Shown here piece by piece: positions 50,266-61,790 of a stretch of DNA of 64,000 nt. Position 1 is the stretch's first letter. Each line of letters begins with the position of its first letter. Below the pieces are notes generated by a model. That model was not told the DNA's origin, did not search any database, and worked only from the letters and a program-made list of their open reading frames with translations. This stretch comes from Kalmanozyma brasiliensis GHG001. Taxonomy: Eukaryota > Basidiomycota > Ustilaginomycetes > Ustilaginales. A program made the translations under genes and the position numbers. The stretch is taken from assembly GCF_000497045.1 (NCBI RefSeq), contig NW_015961988.1:62001-126000 (forward strand), given 5' to 3'.

Positions 50266-52779
50266 ATGTCTTCGTCCGGATCGAGCTCAGCTTCGGGCTC
50301 CGGATCCCCTGCCGCTGCCTCGTCGTCAATAGCAGCAGGCTCAGCAACACGACAGCTGCAACAAAACGTCTCTTCCTCTGATCTGCCACCTTTCATCAGC
50401 AGCACCAACGGCGATTCGGGAGCGGCAAGCTCGCACAACCTCGACGCCGATGCATCCAACCAGGCCAGCACCAGCGCATCCGTCCCTCTAGCAGGCAAAC
50501 GATCCCGCTCCGGCTGCCTCACATGTCGAAAGCGCAAAAAGAAGTGCGACGAGACGCTCTGCGAAGAGACCGGAGGCTGCTGGCGATGTCGTAATGCGGG
50601 GTATCAGTGCGAAGGCTTCCGAAGGGCGCCGGTCGTCTTTGCGCCTGGTACCGCTTCGTCGTCGAAAGGAAAGCGGACCAAAAGATCTCCCGAGGCCGAC
50701 TCGCCAGGCACAGGCAGTCGGGTCAAGCTCGAACCGGGGGCGAATGGATACGGCAACGGGCTCGCAGATGCGCAGTCGGCAGCATTAGGCCATGCCTCCT
50801 TCACATCCGTGGGAGCCGCGGGCGGCATCGATCAGGAGAGCCTCGACATGGCCAACAGTCTAGCAGAGTTCGCTGGTCTCGCCACGAGTTCAGCTGCTTG
50901 GCCGCTCGCCAACGACATGGCTGCCACCGGCTCCCACGATAGCATGTCCAAAGACGCCACTTCGACATCAAACTTTAAGAACGGCGCACCGTCTTCCTAC
51001 ACCTCGTTCGCGCACCCGTCCATGCTTCCGCCCGCTCCGCAACGGCCTCTTCCACCCGACTCGTCGCTGCTTCCTCTGCAATCCCCCATGATACCCTGCG
51101 AGATCGTCGGCGACTGCCTCTTTTCCGGCCACCACCTGTGTGCCTCTTGCTCTGCCGTGGCAAATCGACTCATGCAGCCCGACCCAGCGGCCCTCGCCGC
51201 GCTCGACGCCGACCTCGTGCAAGTCGCACCTTCGCTCTCCACGCCCACGGGATCGCGCCACCATTCCCCCGCCCTCGATGGGTATACGGACACGCACGCT
51301 GCCGCGCACCACGCCAACGCGAAATCGCGCCTCGTGATGGAGTCCCTCATCGGGTATTACAGCACGCTCATCGTGTGCTGGGTGCAGGGGTGTGATGTGC
51401 GCGGGCTGGAAGCATCGACGCTGTTCCGTCAGCTCGTTCCGTACCTCCTGGACAGCGTCGACAAGCATCCACCCCTTCGACTGTCCATCGCGGCCGTCAC
51501 GGCCGGCTATGTCGGTGGAGCGAGACTCACCTGGCCCAAGGACGTCGTTGCCATCCATCAGTGGGCGAACACGCTTCGAGCCGACCGAACGAGCATCGCC
51601 GACTGCGTCAAAGCGAATCTCACCTTTGGCTTCCCCGGCACACCGGATACCATCTGGTCTGCGTCCCCTGGATCGGAACCGCATGGCAAGGGCGCGCTTT
51701 CGCCGGCCAACGTCGAGCGTCTGCGTCGCGCCTCGTCCACCCATGCTACGCTCGACGATCTGCTCGTGGGTCAAGCGCAGACGTTGAAACACCTTGCGGT
51801 GCGATCGCTCGAACAAGCCGTGGCGGACTACAAAGCGAAGACCACCCGTGCGATGGGAGTGAGTTTTACGGAGAAAGGCTTCATCGCCGAATGCGTGCAT
51901 GTCAACCCGCTGCTCATGGCCTCGCTCAACATCGCCATCTACGCCTTCGCCGAGGAGGGGATGACGAGCTACTTCGAGGAGGCAGCTCGAATGCGAGGAC
52001 TCATCGAAACGCTATTGGGCTCTTTCCCACCGGTGAACCTGTCCAAGTTGACGAGTCACGAGCATTTGGGTTTTCGAACGTATGTCTGGTCGGATGTCAC
52101 CACTGCCATCGCTTGCGGGACGCGACCGCATCTTCAACTCGCACTGTCGACCTACATCACCGACGTGGATGTCACCACGAGTTCGCAGGATCTCACGTTC
52201 AGCATGATCGACGTCATCCTCGTTGCGTTGTCGGACATTGCGCGGTTGCGATACGAATTCGATGGAGGGGACTTTAGCCGCACTGCCCGACGCCAAGCGG
52301 GGGTGCCGATCCCGCAATGGGTGCGGGATCGAGCTAAACGCATCCAGGCTCGGGCCGAGTCGTGTCGGATCAAAGGACCTCTCACTACGGGAAGCGCGAT
52401 ATGTGCTGTGATGACCAAAAGCGCATGCATCATCCTGATTCACACGCTCATCTACCGTCTCGGTGCGCTACATCCAATCATCGTCAGCCTGCTACGCAGC
52501 ATGTTGGATCTGTGGACTAGCGCGGGGGAGAAGTACTGCAAGAGTGTGGGGTGTAGCAACTTCAACCTCCCCATGTTCGTAGCGAGCTCCGTGGCGGTGA
52601 GCGAAGAGGACAGAAGGATCTGCGAAAGCGCCATGAAGGTCGTCGGCCACGAAGAGGCCGGTCCGGCGAGCGGAAGGGAGTTGATCAGGGAGGTGTGGAG
52701 GAGGAACGATGTTACGGGTGTTCCTTGCTTTTGGACGGATGTCGTTGCCAGTGGCGAGTATGCGGTTGCTTTTTTCTAG
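50266..52779 (+). CDS. Zn2Cys6 fungal transcription factor
   Basis: 837 aa, single exon, start ccaccATGt. Zinc binuclear cluster at residues 84-115: Cys84-x2-Cys87-x6-Cys94, then after ten residues Cys105-x2-Cys108-x6-Cys115 (SGCLTCRKRKKKCDE, GCWRCRNAGYQC), preceded by a basic stretch AGKRSRSG. Residues 1-75 are Ser/Ala-rich. The region from about 320 to the end is helical and resembles the fungal-specific transcription-factor domain (LIGYYSTLIVCWVQGCDVRG, IYAFAEEGMTSYFEEAARMRG). Targets unknown; flanking genes are an ALDH and an OPT transporter, but distances of over 1 kb make no operon-like link. Confidence 0.92.
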   Translation: MSSSGSSSASGSGSPAAASSSIAAGSATRQLQQNVSSSDLPPFISSTNGDSGAASSHNLDADASNQASTSASVPLAGKRSRSGCLTCRKRKKKCDETLCEETGGCWRCRNAGYQCEGFRRAPVVFAPGTASSSKGKRTKRSPEADSPGTGSRVKLEPGANGYGNGLADAQSAALGHASFTSVGAAGGIDQESLDMANSLAEFAGLATSSAAWPLANDMAATGSHDSMSKDATSTSNFKNGAPSSYTSFAHPSMLPPAPQRPLPPDSSLLPLQSPMIPCEIVGDCLFSGHHLCASCSAVANRLMQPDPAALAALDADLVQVAPSLSTPTGSRHHSPALDGYTDTHAAAHHANAKSRLVMESLIGYYSTLIVCWVQGCDVRGLEASTLFRQLVPYLLDSVDKHPPLRLSIAAVTAGYVGGARLTWPKDVVAIHQWANTLRADRTSIADCVKANLTFGFPGTPDTIWSASPGSEPHGKGALSPANVERLRRASSTHATLDDLLVGQAQTLKHLAVRSLEQAVADYKAKTTRAMGVSFTEKGFIAECVHVNPLLMASLNIAIYAFAEEGMTSYFEEAARMRGLIETLLGSFPPVNLSKLTSHEHLGFRTYVWSDVTTAIACGTRPHLQLALSTYITDVDVTTSSQDLTFSMIDVILVALSDIARLRYEFDGGDFSRTARRQAGVPIPQWVRDRAKRIQARAESCRIKGPLTTGSAICAVMTKSACIILIHTLIYRLGALHPIIVSLLRSMLDLWTSAGEKYCKSVGCSNFNLPMFVASSVAVSEEDRRICESAMKVVGHEEAGPASGRELIREVWRRNDVTGVPCFWTDVVASGEYAVAFF

Positions 52780-55700
52780 GTCACCGTGTGTAATGGTTCA
52801 TATCTGCCTAACAAGGTGCGAACAACGTCGGGTTCATGCTGAGGACGATGGTGAGGAGGAGCCGGCCGAGAACAGCTCCCCCACGATGAAAGATCGCCAC
52901 AATGTCTCGCTCGTCCTCGAGGCTGGTCCGAGAGCAGGGCTGATCCTTCAGACAGTGCAGCCTCATCTCTGGACCGTCTCGGAGGGAGCCTATCCGACGA
53001 CACGCTCCATCAAAAGTCTTGGCGAATCACAAAGAGGCTTATCTACCCCGCACTCGCTTTACGGTCGAGCGTCGTCCTATCTTAGCATACGCCATAGCGT
53101 TCCTGAGTCACGATAAGCGGAGCTGGGTTCGAAGCAGCGGGCATGAATCGCAGCGACGGAGGTGGAGCGACGTCGTCCGTGGTACCGTATCGGGTTGAAC
53201 GGGTTCAACGGGCTTCGCTGCATGGACGACGCAGCATGTGAGCTCATTCTGCGATTGCGCACGTCCCAGTCGAGCGCGACGTTCCTGCATCGCCAGGCGA
53301 GAAGCACCACCGACCTGATCAGAGACACGAGAGGCAGGGGGGAGGGGCGTGGCAGAGGATGCGCATCGTGACGCGCCCGATCTCTACATGGGGTTAGCCA
53401 TGGCAGCGCTTCATGAGCACCAAAAGGTGCCCGATTCGACGCAAGCGATTTGGCTTTAGAGCGACAACGCCAAACCCGAGCATCCGACAGCCTTCGCAAC
53501 CCAGTCTCGGAGCGAAGATATCCGAAAGCTTAGCCCAGAGCAGAGCCTGTCACGTACTGCCTGACTGAAAATTCAAGAATCATGCGCCAAGAAGTTCGCC
53601 TATTTCCGTGCTTCTTTGCCCTCTCAAGGCATGAGAGCCAAGGAAGGCGAGAGCTTCCATTTTGCGGACCTCTCTCTTCCGTCCGCCACGCGAGCCATAG
53701 ACGGTTTTGCCCGAACGATGGTGGTTGACCGCCTAAACTCGTCCCTTCTCCTCGAGCCTGCGACTGTTCGGTATTGTCGCCGAATCAAATGAGGCTCGCT
53801 TGGAAGTGTTGGAAGTGTTGGCGTTGGCGTATCAGCCAGCTAGCAGTGAGTTACCGCAGTAGCGCACGTACAGAAGCCCACTTTCGTCAGTGGCTCATAC
53901 CATGTCGGTCCCTCTCCTCGTCGAACATCGAAAAGCTTTTTTTTGCGCGAGAAAAGTCAGCGATTCAAACTCAACCAACGGCTGAGAGTCGGCCGAAGGC
54001 ATCCTGCAACTCCGCTCTTCTTCCTTTTGAGCAGAAGCATCAGCGAAGCAGGCACAGTAGAAGGGCAGTGGGTTGCGGACTGGGAAAGGGCAAGAAATGC
54101 CCGCCTGGATTCGGTCGTCTGCAGGTGGGCATGCATGCGAAATTTGCTTGGCACAGCACCAAATTGCTCCGATCTGGCATTTGGCCGCACAAAAGGAACC
54201 CAGGTTTGATCGTCGAGCAGAGCGGAACGACGTCCTCCGAGATACCGTCGATTCGTACCATTCCACCACCTCTGTCAGATGACTTGTCGACAAGATGGTG
54301 GCTCGTCCAATGAACACCTCGGATCGGTCAACTATCTGATCAGTGCGAGACCACCTCCGCCATGCAGGAACCGTGCAACGTGGAATCGAGAGACCAGCTC
54401 GAGATCTCGACGTGGGCTAGCTCGCTCGCTCTCAAAACAAGCTGGCAATTGGAATATGCTGTTGGTGGAGCCAACGTCTTCGTAGCTCGAGGCGATCAGA
54501 GCAGCCAACGGAGAAAGGGCGAGCCAGGCAGTAAGCTCTCACCGATGGCAACCAGTGAAAATGTAGATGGCGCTGCACCCCGCAGTCTCGTTCGCAGCCC
54601 CTCGCTTAGCAATCAAGCTCGAGCGGATACCTGACTGACTGGCTGACTGGCTGGAATGCTGGCTGATAAGACTCGGTTTCTGGCCATTTCATGGGAGCGT
54701 GTTTCGATCGGTCTTCGATTTTCTGGTGCAATTCATGCGTCCTAGAGCCGCTCGCTTGTATGGCATGGCGTTCTTGGCTCGTCGTCTTTTCACCGTGTCT
54801 TTGTCACCATATTACAGGTCAAACGACGCTCGACGATAAGCAGTCCATTCCAGCGCCTTAGACTGAGAAGAACAGGACCGGAGGAGCGTCAATTCAGACC
54901 GAGCGTCGTCGGGAAGCGCTGGCGACTTGTGGAAGGAAGCGGAGAGACAACGCAATCAAACCTGTCACAAGAGGAAAGTTGCCCGGTGCATAGTTTGAGT
55001 CGCACTGCAACGGTCTCGAATCGGCAGAGTGGAAGCACACTATGGGAGCCACTTTGGAACGGCGCTTCTTTCGGTCGGTGAGTCGGTCAAATGGCTTCTT
55101 CTGTTCCCAACCCGCGGTATGTCGAAGCGTGCCTCCAAGACGCCACCGAGCGTCAGCAGCATGCTGCTCCCGCAGGCGCCATAGACGCACCTCGCGACGA
55201 GACAATGGCGCACCGCCATCGCGTCTTCATCGAAATTCGTGTATCTCTGCATGGTGCGAGTGGGAGCGAGGGCGGTACAATCGAGAGAGAACCCCTTGAA
55301 AGCGAGAAACCGACGGCGATTGGTCCGAGGATAGCGAACAAAAACTGGGTCGCTGCCCCAGTGCATCTCGAAAAGTTTTGTCCTACGCTGCTGCCTCCTT
55401 CGTTTGACAGCTTGGCGCTTCTGCTGTGTCGCGCTCTACTGCGGTATTCCGCCTTTGCCACTGGAAAGCCCCCGGTGCACCCATGCGCAGGCCAAACACT
55501 GCAAAGCACCTCGAGCGTCGGAAGCTTGGCACCCTTGTTCGACCCTTCCATTGATGAGCAGTTGTCCTTTATCACCTCGCCTATGCAGCCCACATGATAC
55601 TGCTGCTGCACTGTGGTCGTTCACCCCGCTTCCGCGAGCCAATCGTGCTTCGTCGTCGTCGTCGGCGGCGGCGGTGTGGCTCGCCTGCCTGATAAGCGTC

Positions 55701-56242
55701 TTCGTTGAAGCCCTGCCACGAGACCCGGGTGGTGACCGAGCCTCTGATTCAGCGCCTGTCACACCACCGCTGCTCCTCCTGCTGCATCCAGGCACCATTC
55801 GTAGTCCTCATGAGACCATCTCTGTCCAATCGTAGCCCTTTTCGCTCAAATCCGCTCCGTCCCTGCATGTGCAGAGGCAGCAGCAGCAGCACCAGAAGCG
55901 GACGGGCTGCTCCGCACCCGCCCTCGCCACTGGTCCGCCATCTGTCCACCCACTCACGCTAGTCTGCCACCATCGCTCTTGGCATCCCACCCTGGGCGTC
56001 CGCTCCTGCCTATGTCTCCCATCGCGCGACCTTGCACTTCGGATCGGTTCCTTCCGGTCCCGTCCAGTCCAACGTCCACCACCGCTGACCGTCGTCCACT
56101 TGACCGATTGCGAACGAGTCACCCCTCTCGCTCCGCGCTCGTCCATATTAATACCCTTGCTCTCGTGTCCACTCCTTCCTCTCTTCCTTCGTCACCCTCA
56201 AGCCCACCTTCCCCCTCTTCACCCTCCCCATCGCCCTTCACC
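52780..56242. other. 3.5-kb gene-poor region
   Basis: Between the Zn2Cys6 gene and the OPT transporter. Frames such as 53774-54313 and 55091-55597 (plus) have ATG starts but no recognisable domain and are overlapped by opposite-strand frames. A short CTGA/CTGG repeat lies at about 54631-54655. From about 55840 on the sequence is C/T-rich, consistent with promoter and leader of the transporter. Confidence 0.45.
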
Positions 56243-58510
56243 ATGGCCGCTCCCACCCCCACCTGGGGACAGATGCACAACGAGGCCAACGAGATCACCG
56301 AGACGCACGTCCCTCACTACCAGGAGCACCACGGCCTCCAGGCCCGCACTCCTTCCGTCGATGACGAGAAGAAGTCGCCTCTCTCCTCGCAGGATGGTCT
56401 CGACGCTCAGCTCCCCGTCACCGGCTACTACGATGCCGAGAAGAAGGCCGTCGCCGCCGATGAGGACTACGAGCCCGAGGATCTCCACTCCGGCAAGCAG
56501 TTCGACGAGAAGTACTTTCCCGAGGAGACCCACCAGCTGACGATCCGTTCCATGGTGGTCGGTACCGTGCTTGGTTGCGTCATTGCCGCCTCCAACGTCT
56601 ACCTCGGTCTCAAGACCGGTTTCACGTTCGGTGCTTCGCTCTTCGGCGCCATCCTCGGCTACTCGATCATCAAGGTGATGCAGAAGGCGCTTCCCGAGAA
56701 GCTCGGCGGTGGTTTCTTCGGTCCTCGGGAGAACTGCACTGTCCAGACCGCCGCTACCGCCGCCGGTTCGCTCACCGGCATGTTCGTCGCCGCCGTCCCC
56801 GCCATGTACCAGCTCGATCTGCTTCATGACCCGCTCAAGGACTTTGGCCGCCTCATCACCTTCTCGGCCGTCTCGGCCTACTACGGTGTCTTCTTCGCCA
56901 TCCCCCTGCGCAAGTTCTACATCTTGAAGCAGAAGCTCATCTTCCCTTCGCCCACCGCCACCGCCTACACGGTTCGATCGCTCCACGCCCCCGGTGGAGA
57001 GGCTACCGCCAAGAAGCAATCGCGCGCCCTCCTCTACTCGTTCGCCGCCGCTTTCACCTTTGTGGTCGTCAACCAGTACGCCTCGGGCATCCTCATGGAC
57101 TGGCACATCTTCTACTGGCTGTACAGCTGGGGATGGAAGAGGGCCATCGTTGTCGACAACTGGGGTTGGATCATCGAATGGACCCCTGCGTTCCTCGGTG
57201 CTGGTATGCTTTCTGGTATGAACGCATCCTACTCTTTCTTGGGAGGTTCGTTCCTCATGTGGGCCATGATTGGTCCTGCCATCATCGCCACCGGCCAAGC
57301 ACACGGTCGCAACACCGGTATCGCCCCTTACTACGAAGGTGACAACCCGGAACCCCTCCGTTGGGCCTACACCTCGATGAGCTTCAACCCCAACACCACC
57401 CCGCTCAACCGTGCTTCTCCTCGTTACTGGGGTCTCTGGCCGGGTGTGCTCATGATGCTCGCCTACTCGTTTGCCGAGATCGGCATGAACGGACCCACGA
57501 TCTACCGCGGTATGCGCGCCGGTGCACAGGAGATCTACTGCAAGATCGCCCGCAAGGACCCGCCCACCTACGAGGACGCCATCGCCGACCCTTGCGAGAA
57601 GAAGGACCAGGTTCCCGTCTGGGCCTGGACCGGCGGTCTGCTGCTCAGCATCGTCTTCACCTGCCTCGTCTGCACGCTGCAGTTCCACATGAACCTGGGT
57701 AACGTCATCCTGGCTATCATCCTTGCGTTCCTCTTCTCGTTCGTCGGTGTGCAGGCGAGTGGTGCGACGGACACCAACCCGGTCGGCTCGGTTGCTAAGG
57801 CGTCGCAGTTGATCGTGGGTGGTGCATTGCGTGGTCAGGGTAAGACCGGTGCTTCGGGTCTGTTGGAGAACCTGATTGCCGGTTCGATCGCCTCGTCTGC
57901 CGCCTCGCACGCCGTCGACATGGTCGGAGATCTCAAGACGGGTCATCTGCTTCGTGCCAAACCCCGCACTCAGTTCTGGGCCCAACTCTTTGGTTCGTTC
58001 TTCTCGATCTTTGTCTCGACCGGTCTGTTCGTGCTGTTCACCAAGGCCTATCCGTGCATCACCAACGCCGATGCGGACGAATGCCCCTTCGCCGCTCCCG
58101 CCGTCGCTGCCTGGAAGGCCGTCGCTGTCGCCGTCATCTCGCCCAAACTCCCCGTCAGCCTCTCCTCCGGTATGACCGCCATCGGTTTCGCCATCATTTC
58201 CGTCCTCACCGTCGTGCTCAAGTACAAGGTGATTCCGGCCAAGTACCACGTCTACGTGCCCAACTGGAACGCGGTCGGTCTCGGCTTTGTCGTTCCGCAG
58301 GTGTACTACCCCATTGCCATGTGCATGGGTGCCACCACCGCGTTGATCTGGAAGGGAAAGCGCCCCCAGTCGTTCGATCTGCTGGCGTTTGCCATCGCCG
58401 CCGGTTTGATCGCCGGCGAGGGCATGGCGGGTGTCTTCAACGCCATCCTCACCATCATCGGCGTCGACGGCGGGACTTATGGTAGCACCGTCGGTCTTCC
58501 CCCTTGGTAA
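56243..58510 (+). CDS. OPT-family transporter, YSL-like
   Basis: 755 aa, single exon, ATG at 56243 in strong context (ttcaccATGg); the open extension back to 55979 is pyrimidine-rich leader. Oligopeptide-transporter superfamily protein, YSL-type branch that includes yeast YGL114W; these move small peptides or metal-chelate complexes across membranes. After an acidic cytosolic N-terminus of about 100 residues, many hydrophobic helices follow. Family landmarks: ASNVYLGLKTGFTFGASLFG, GFFGPRENCTVQTAATAAGS, KLIFPSPTATAYTVRSLH, GAGMLSGMNASYSFLGG, AKASQLIVGGALRGQG and VGLGFVVPQVYYPIAMCMG. Codon choice looks strongly biased, suggesting high expression. Confidence 0.94.
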   Translation: MAAPTPTWGQMHNEANEITETHVPHYQEHHGLQARTPSVDDEKKSPLSSQDGLDAQLPVTGYYDAEKKAVAADEDYEPEDLHSGKQFDEKYFPEETHQLTIRSMVVGTVLGCVIAASNVYLGLKTGFTFGASLFGAILGYSIIKVMQKALPEKLGGGFFGPRENCTVQTAATAAGSLTGMFVAAVPAMYQLDLLHDPLKDFGRLITFSAVSAYYGVFFAIPLRKFYILKQKLIFPSPTATAYTVRSLHAPGGEATAKKQSRALLYSFAAAFTFVVVNQYASGILMDWHIFYWLYSWGWKRAIVVDNWGWIIEWTPAFLGAGMLSGMNASYSFLGGSFLMWAMIGPAIIATGQAHGRNTGIAPYYEGDNPEPLRWAYTSMSFNPNTTPLNRASPRYWGLWPGVLMMLAYSFAEIGMNGPTIYRGMRAGAQEIYCKIARKDPPTYEDAIADPCEKKDQVPVWAWTGGLLLSIVFTCLVCTLQFHMNLGNVILAIILAFLFSFVGVQASGATDTNPVGSVAKASQLIVGGALRGQGKTGASGLLENLIAGSIASSAASHAVDMVGDLKTGHLLRAKPRTQFWAQLFGSFFSIFVSTGLFVLFTKAYPCITNADADECPFAAPAVAAWKAVAVAVISPKLPVSLSSGMTAIGFAIISVLTVVLKYKVIPAKYHVYVPNWNAVGLGFVVPQVYYPIAMCMGATTALIWKGKRPQSFDLLAFAIAAGLIAGEGMAGVFNAILTIIGVDGGTYGSTVGLPPW

Positions 58511-58749
58511 ACTTCACGATTCGTCATGGGCATCAACACACACTTGTATCACTTTTCTCTTTATGCCTTACTCATGAATCAGCATACCCTTTTCTCTCAC
58601 GTTCCACATTCCGTGCGATAATTTTTTGTGTGATGTGGACCATTGTTTTTGTGAGATATGTACCCTTCGTGAGAAATGTGATAACAGAATGGGAAGCAAT
58701 TGCGTCGGGGGTGCGACGTGATTTTTGGAGCGGGGCGCGGCGACAACGC

Positions 58750-59563
58750 TCAAAGGATAGCGCGGACGATGGTGACGTTTCGCTCTTCGAACGCCAACCA
58801 CGTCTGAGTTCCCACGACGCTGTCGAGCGAACCGGGACTGTCAACGCGCTCGAACACTGTAACGAGGAAGCCGTGTTCCACGGTCAAGGGTCAGTCATCT
58901 TCCCACGAAATCCATTTCCCATGCCCGAAAGGTTAAATGAGTGGGACTTACTGGTGAGCTCCTGTCCCTCCTCAGTGACAAACAAGCGCGGGGTGAACTG
59001 GGGTCCGATCGCGAGGTTGCGCTGCTGCAACTGGTTGCCGGTGTTGGTGCACGAGCCGGAGCAGTACTGCAGTCCTGAAGTGGACGCAAAGGCGAGATTG
59101 TACGCGTCACCATCCTCGATGCCGTTGTTGGTGTAGAAGCTCGACAGTGTGCCGCCCTGACGGGAGTTCTCGGTGGACGGTACGCAACGGGTGACGCTAC
59201 CTGCTCCGCCCTCTTGCGACGAAGCGTAGGGGTACTCGTCTGTCCGACAGTCAGAAGGATCGAGTCAGCTCGACGGCCAGTGAGCACCGAAAAAAGGGAA
59301 GGAAACTTACCACACGAGTTGGCATCCGACGGACCATTGGCACACCGGTTGGGCGACTTGCACGCCGTCTTGGCCCGGTTGGTAGAAGCGTTGGCCGAGT
59401 CTCGGTGCAGCGTTGTTGGCTTGCCAGCGCAATTGATAGCAAAACAATCGTTACTACAAATATTGGGTATACGTGTGCAATCCCACGTCAAGGTGGCTGC
59501 TTGGGCAGTGCTGGCCATGCCGAGCAGCGCGATGCCAGCGAGGATCCAAGAGAGACGCATCAT
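58750..59563 (-). CDS. Secreted NucA/NucB-type DNase
   Basis: 215 aa from three exons in transcript order: 59563-59311, 59239-58952, 58856-58750. Introns 59310-59240 (GTAAGT...GACAG) and 58951-58857 (GTAAGT...TTACAG). Signal peptide residues 1 to about 22 (MMRLSWILAGIALLGMASTA), then a Cys-rich mature protein. The first splice creates SCDEYPYASSQEGG, the signature of the NucA/NucB deoxyribonuclease family with the acidic catalytic or metal residues. Further family-like parts are ACKSPNRCANG before it and NLAIGPQF later. The second intron is less certain; without it the frame would end at 58884 with an unrelated tail, while splicing gives an exon with protein-like composition. Role might be extracellular DNA degradation (nutrition or attack on plant DNA traps); inference only. 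Confidence 0.78.
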
Positions 59564-60635
59564 GTTTGAGGGAAAGGGAACTAGGGCGGGGTGGCTTTCG
59601 GGAAGCTCTTGTGATCGGGGTGGGGTTCTTGAAGAGGGGAGCTGTTGCGTCTTTGTACTGATTGACCGCCCTTCGATGAGCATGCTTTATACGATTCGAG
59701 TCTCGAGTGACAGACGGAAGACCGGATGCTGAACAAGCGCAAGACAGCGATAGCCCTCCCCCGCACTGCGAAGGAAACGCAGGCGGCTGTTCATGCGGGT
59801 AACAGCAGCCTCACTGCGGTGTGTGAGAGCACGTTCTGAAGCATCCGCCGGATATGCTTTCTATCAGTCATGCGACAGCGCTTTGTTCGACGGTCGTCCA
59901 GACAAGATTTCTGCTCAGGGTTCACGCCATTGATTCTGTATCAAGCCTGTCATGCGACGCCCCAAGAACAAGCTCGACCAGCACCGAGTCCTCGGAGAAG
60001 GGCGAGAGGCGAGAGAGAGAGACGTCGCTTAGCGCCACACGTTCTGATATCGGCTAAACGGGTTGCAGCGTTCAGGGTTCAAACGCGCCCCCTTTACCTC
60101 GGTAATGGACAATTGAGCGTGTGCTGCCAAGACTCGCTGTACTTCCTTCGCGCTCTGCTAGTAACGAAATCGCACATGCGGAAGTCGGACCCTACCGTCA
60201 CGGAGGCGACGAGAAGCGAAGAGGCTAGCGTCCAGCTTTGCATGCGGCTTCTCGAGTTCCGAATAACCGTCGTATCACTCCCCCCCACAAGATAAGCAGA
60301 GCGTGTTGGACTCGCGCTTGGCCGGACAGGAACGTGCCATCAGAACGCTTCAACCGCTAACGATAATGCTCTGGCTCCCATTCATTCAAGCGAGGCTGCG
60401 CTGGCTATGGGGGACGAGGATGCTCGGAAGCGCTAACTCAACCATGAGTGCTCGCATCCAGCCTCGCAAACGGACTCTCAAAACCATCTGCTGCCGGAAT
60501 GACCGTCCTCTGAGCATACTCTTGTCAGCAAGCCGGAACACGGTCGCGGAACGTGGGATCGAAAGGCGGGCTCGATTTGATTCGGTACATCATTGCGAGT
60601 TGATACGTTTGAGAACAGTTTTTTTTGAAGCCCGT
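59564..60635. other. 1.1-kb intergenic region
   Basis: Upstream of the DNase (minus) and downstream of the alcohol dehydrogenase (minus). No gene recognised. Confidence 0.5.
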
Positions 60636-61790
60636 TCAAAGATCAGCATTGACGTGGATGACCATCTTTCCTTGATGCTCCGGCTTGGCGTAGTCGTCAC
60701 GCATCTTGTCGACCTCCTCGAGCGGATAGGCGATGGTCTTGACCTGAATCTTATGCTTTGCGACCAGCTCGCACATCTCTTGTGTGGTCTCGGGATCGCC
60801 CAGCAGGCTGCCCTTGACGGTGATGTCGCGGAAGATGAAGTGGTCGTAGTGGATGGGGATGGGGTCGTTCGGCTGTCCAACCACCATGAAGAGACCGTGG
60901 TTCTTCGTGATGGCAAGCCCAAACTCATAGGCGGGGATCACGTCGGTGCACATGATCACAGCATCGGCTCTCTCGCCGTCCAGCTGGGTCTTGACGAGCT
61001 CATCGACAGCATTGGCGTCGTGACCGTCGATCTTGCCCGAGTTGACCGTCTTGTCTGGAGGATAGGGCAGCGACTTGCACATCTCCAATGGCGCATCTCG
61101 TGCATCGAAGAGCCAGACCTTGTACCCGAGGCATTTGCCAAATTGAACACCGAGATGACCCAGCGCACCTGCGCCAATAATGGCAAGAGTTTGGCCTTGC
61201 TTGAGCCCACACTTGACGATCGCAGTGTAGATGGTTGCGCCGGCGCAAAAGAGTGGTGCAGCCGAGTCAAAGTCGAGCGACTCTGGGAGCACCACGCAGG
61301 ATCGATAGTCGGCAAGCATGTATTCCGCAAAAGCTCCGTCTGCGGTCACACCGACCATGTCCTGATTCTGACAGTAGCGTGGTGTGCCACGCTTGCATTC
61401 GCTGCATTCACCGCAAAAGTCGCGGAAGGTGATGCTGCCAACGCGATCGCCCAGCTTGAGCGGCACGTTGTTATTCTGGCCATCGTCGCTTCGCTTGCCA
61501 CCAGCAGCGTTTGAAGCGGCATTCGAGCCGAGTCCAACGACCACACCGGTAGGCTCGTGCGATGGGATGAGGGGCAATGGGTTGCGTGCCTTGCCAGCAA
61601 ACTCTCCTCGCGCCACCATCATCTCCGTGTGACAGTAGCCGGCGGTCGCAATGCGAAGGAGCACGTCGTTGGGTCCGATCTCGGGCACGGGCACGTCGTC
61701 GCGCAGCACATAGGGCGGATCAGCGTTGAACTCCTCGATGCGAAGCGCCTTCATCTTCTTGGGAACGTCGGGTGCAATTGTTGACGACAT
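60636..61790 (-). CDS. Zinc-dependent alcohol dehydrogenase (MDR family)
   Basis: 384 aa, single exon. Medium-chain NAD(P)H-dependent alcohol dehydrogenase. Catalytic zinc ligands: Cys of TAGYCHTEM and His of IPSHEPTG. Structural zinc: four Cys in CGECSECKRGTPRYC. Rossmann motif IIGAGALGHLGVQFGK followed by the Asp of LFDARD, which suggests NAD preference. An unusual Asn/Gly-rich insertion (about residues 90-108, SNAASNAAGGKRSDDGQNN) lies between the catalytic His and the structural zinc lobe, where most relatives have a short loop. Start at the first ATG (61790). Confidence 0.94.
   Translation of the reverse strand: MSSTIAPDVPKKMKALRIEEFNADPPYVLRDDVPVPEIGPNDVLLRIATAGYCHTEMMVARGEFAGKARNPLPLIPSHEPTGVVVGLGSNAASNAAGGKRSDDGQNNNVPLKLGDRVGSITFRDFCGECSECKRGTPRYCQNQDMVGVTADGAFAEYMLADYRSCVVLPESLDFDSAAPLFCAGATIYTAIVKCGLKQGQTLAIIGAGALGHLGVQFGKCLGYKVWLFDARDAPLEMCKSLPYPPDKTVNSGKIDGHDANAVDELVKTQLDGERADAVIMCTDVIPAYEFGLAITKNHGLFMVVGQPNDPIPIHYDHFIFRDITVKGSLLGDPETTQEMCELVAKHKIQVKTIAYPLEEVDKMRDDYAKPEHQGKMVIHVNADL

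Noticed and set aside
53774..54313. 179-codon frame with Trp/Cys-rich start
   Set aside because: Composition irregular, no family, overlapped by an antisense frame of similar length.
55091..55597. 168-codon ATG-started frame in the gene-poor region
   Set aside because: No domain or signal peptide, with competing frames on the other strand; kept as part of the intergenic description.
56219..58249. 676-codon open frame antisense to the OPT transporter
   Set aside because: Explained by strong codon bias of the sense gene (few sense codons whose complements are stops); no family resemblance.
60303..61514. 403-codon open frame antisense to the alcohol dehydrogenase
   Set aside because: Shadow of the MDR gene on the opposite strand; no recognisable domain.
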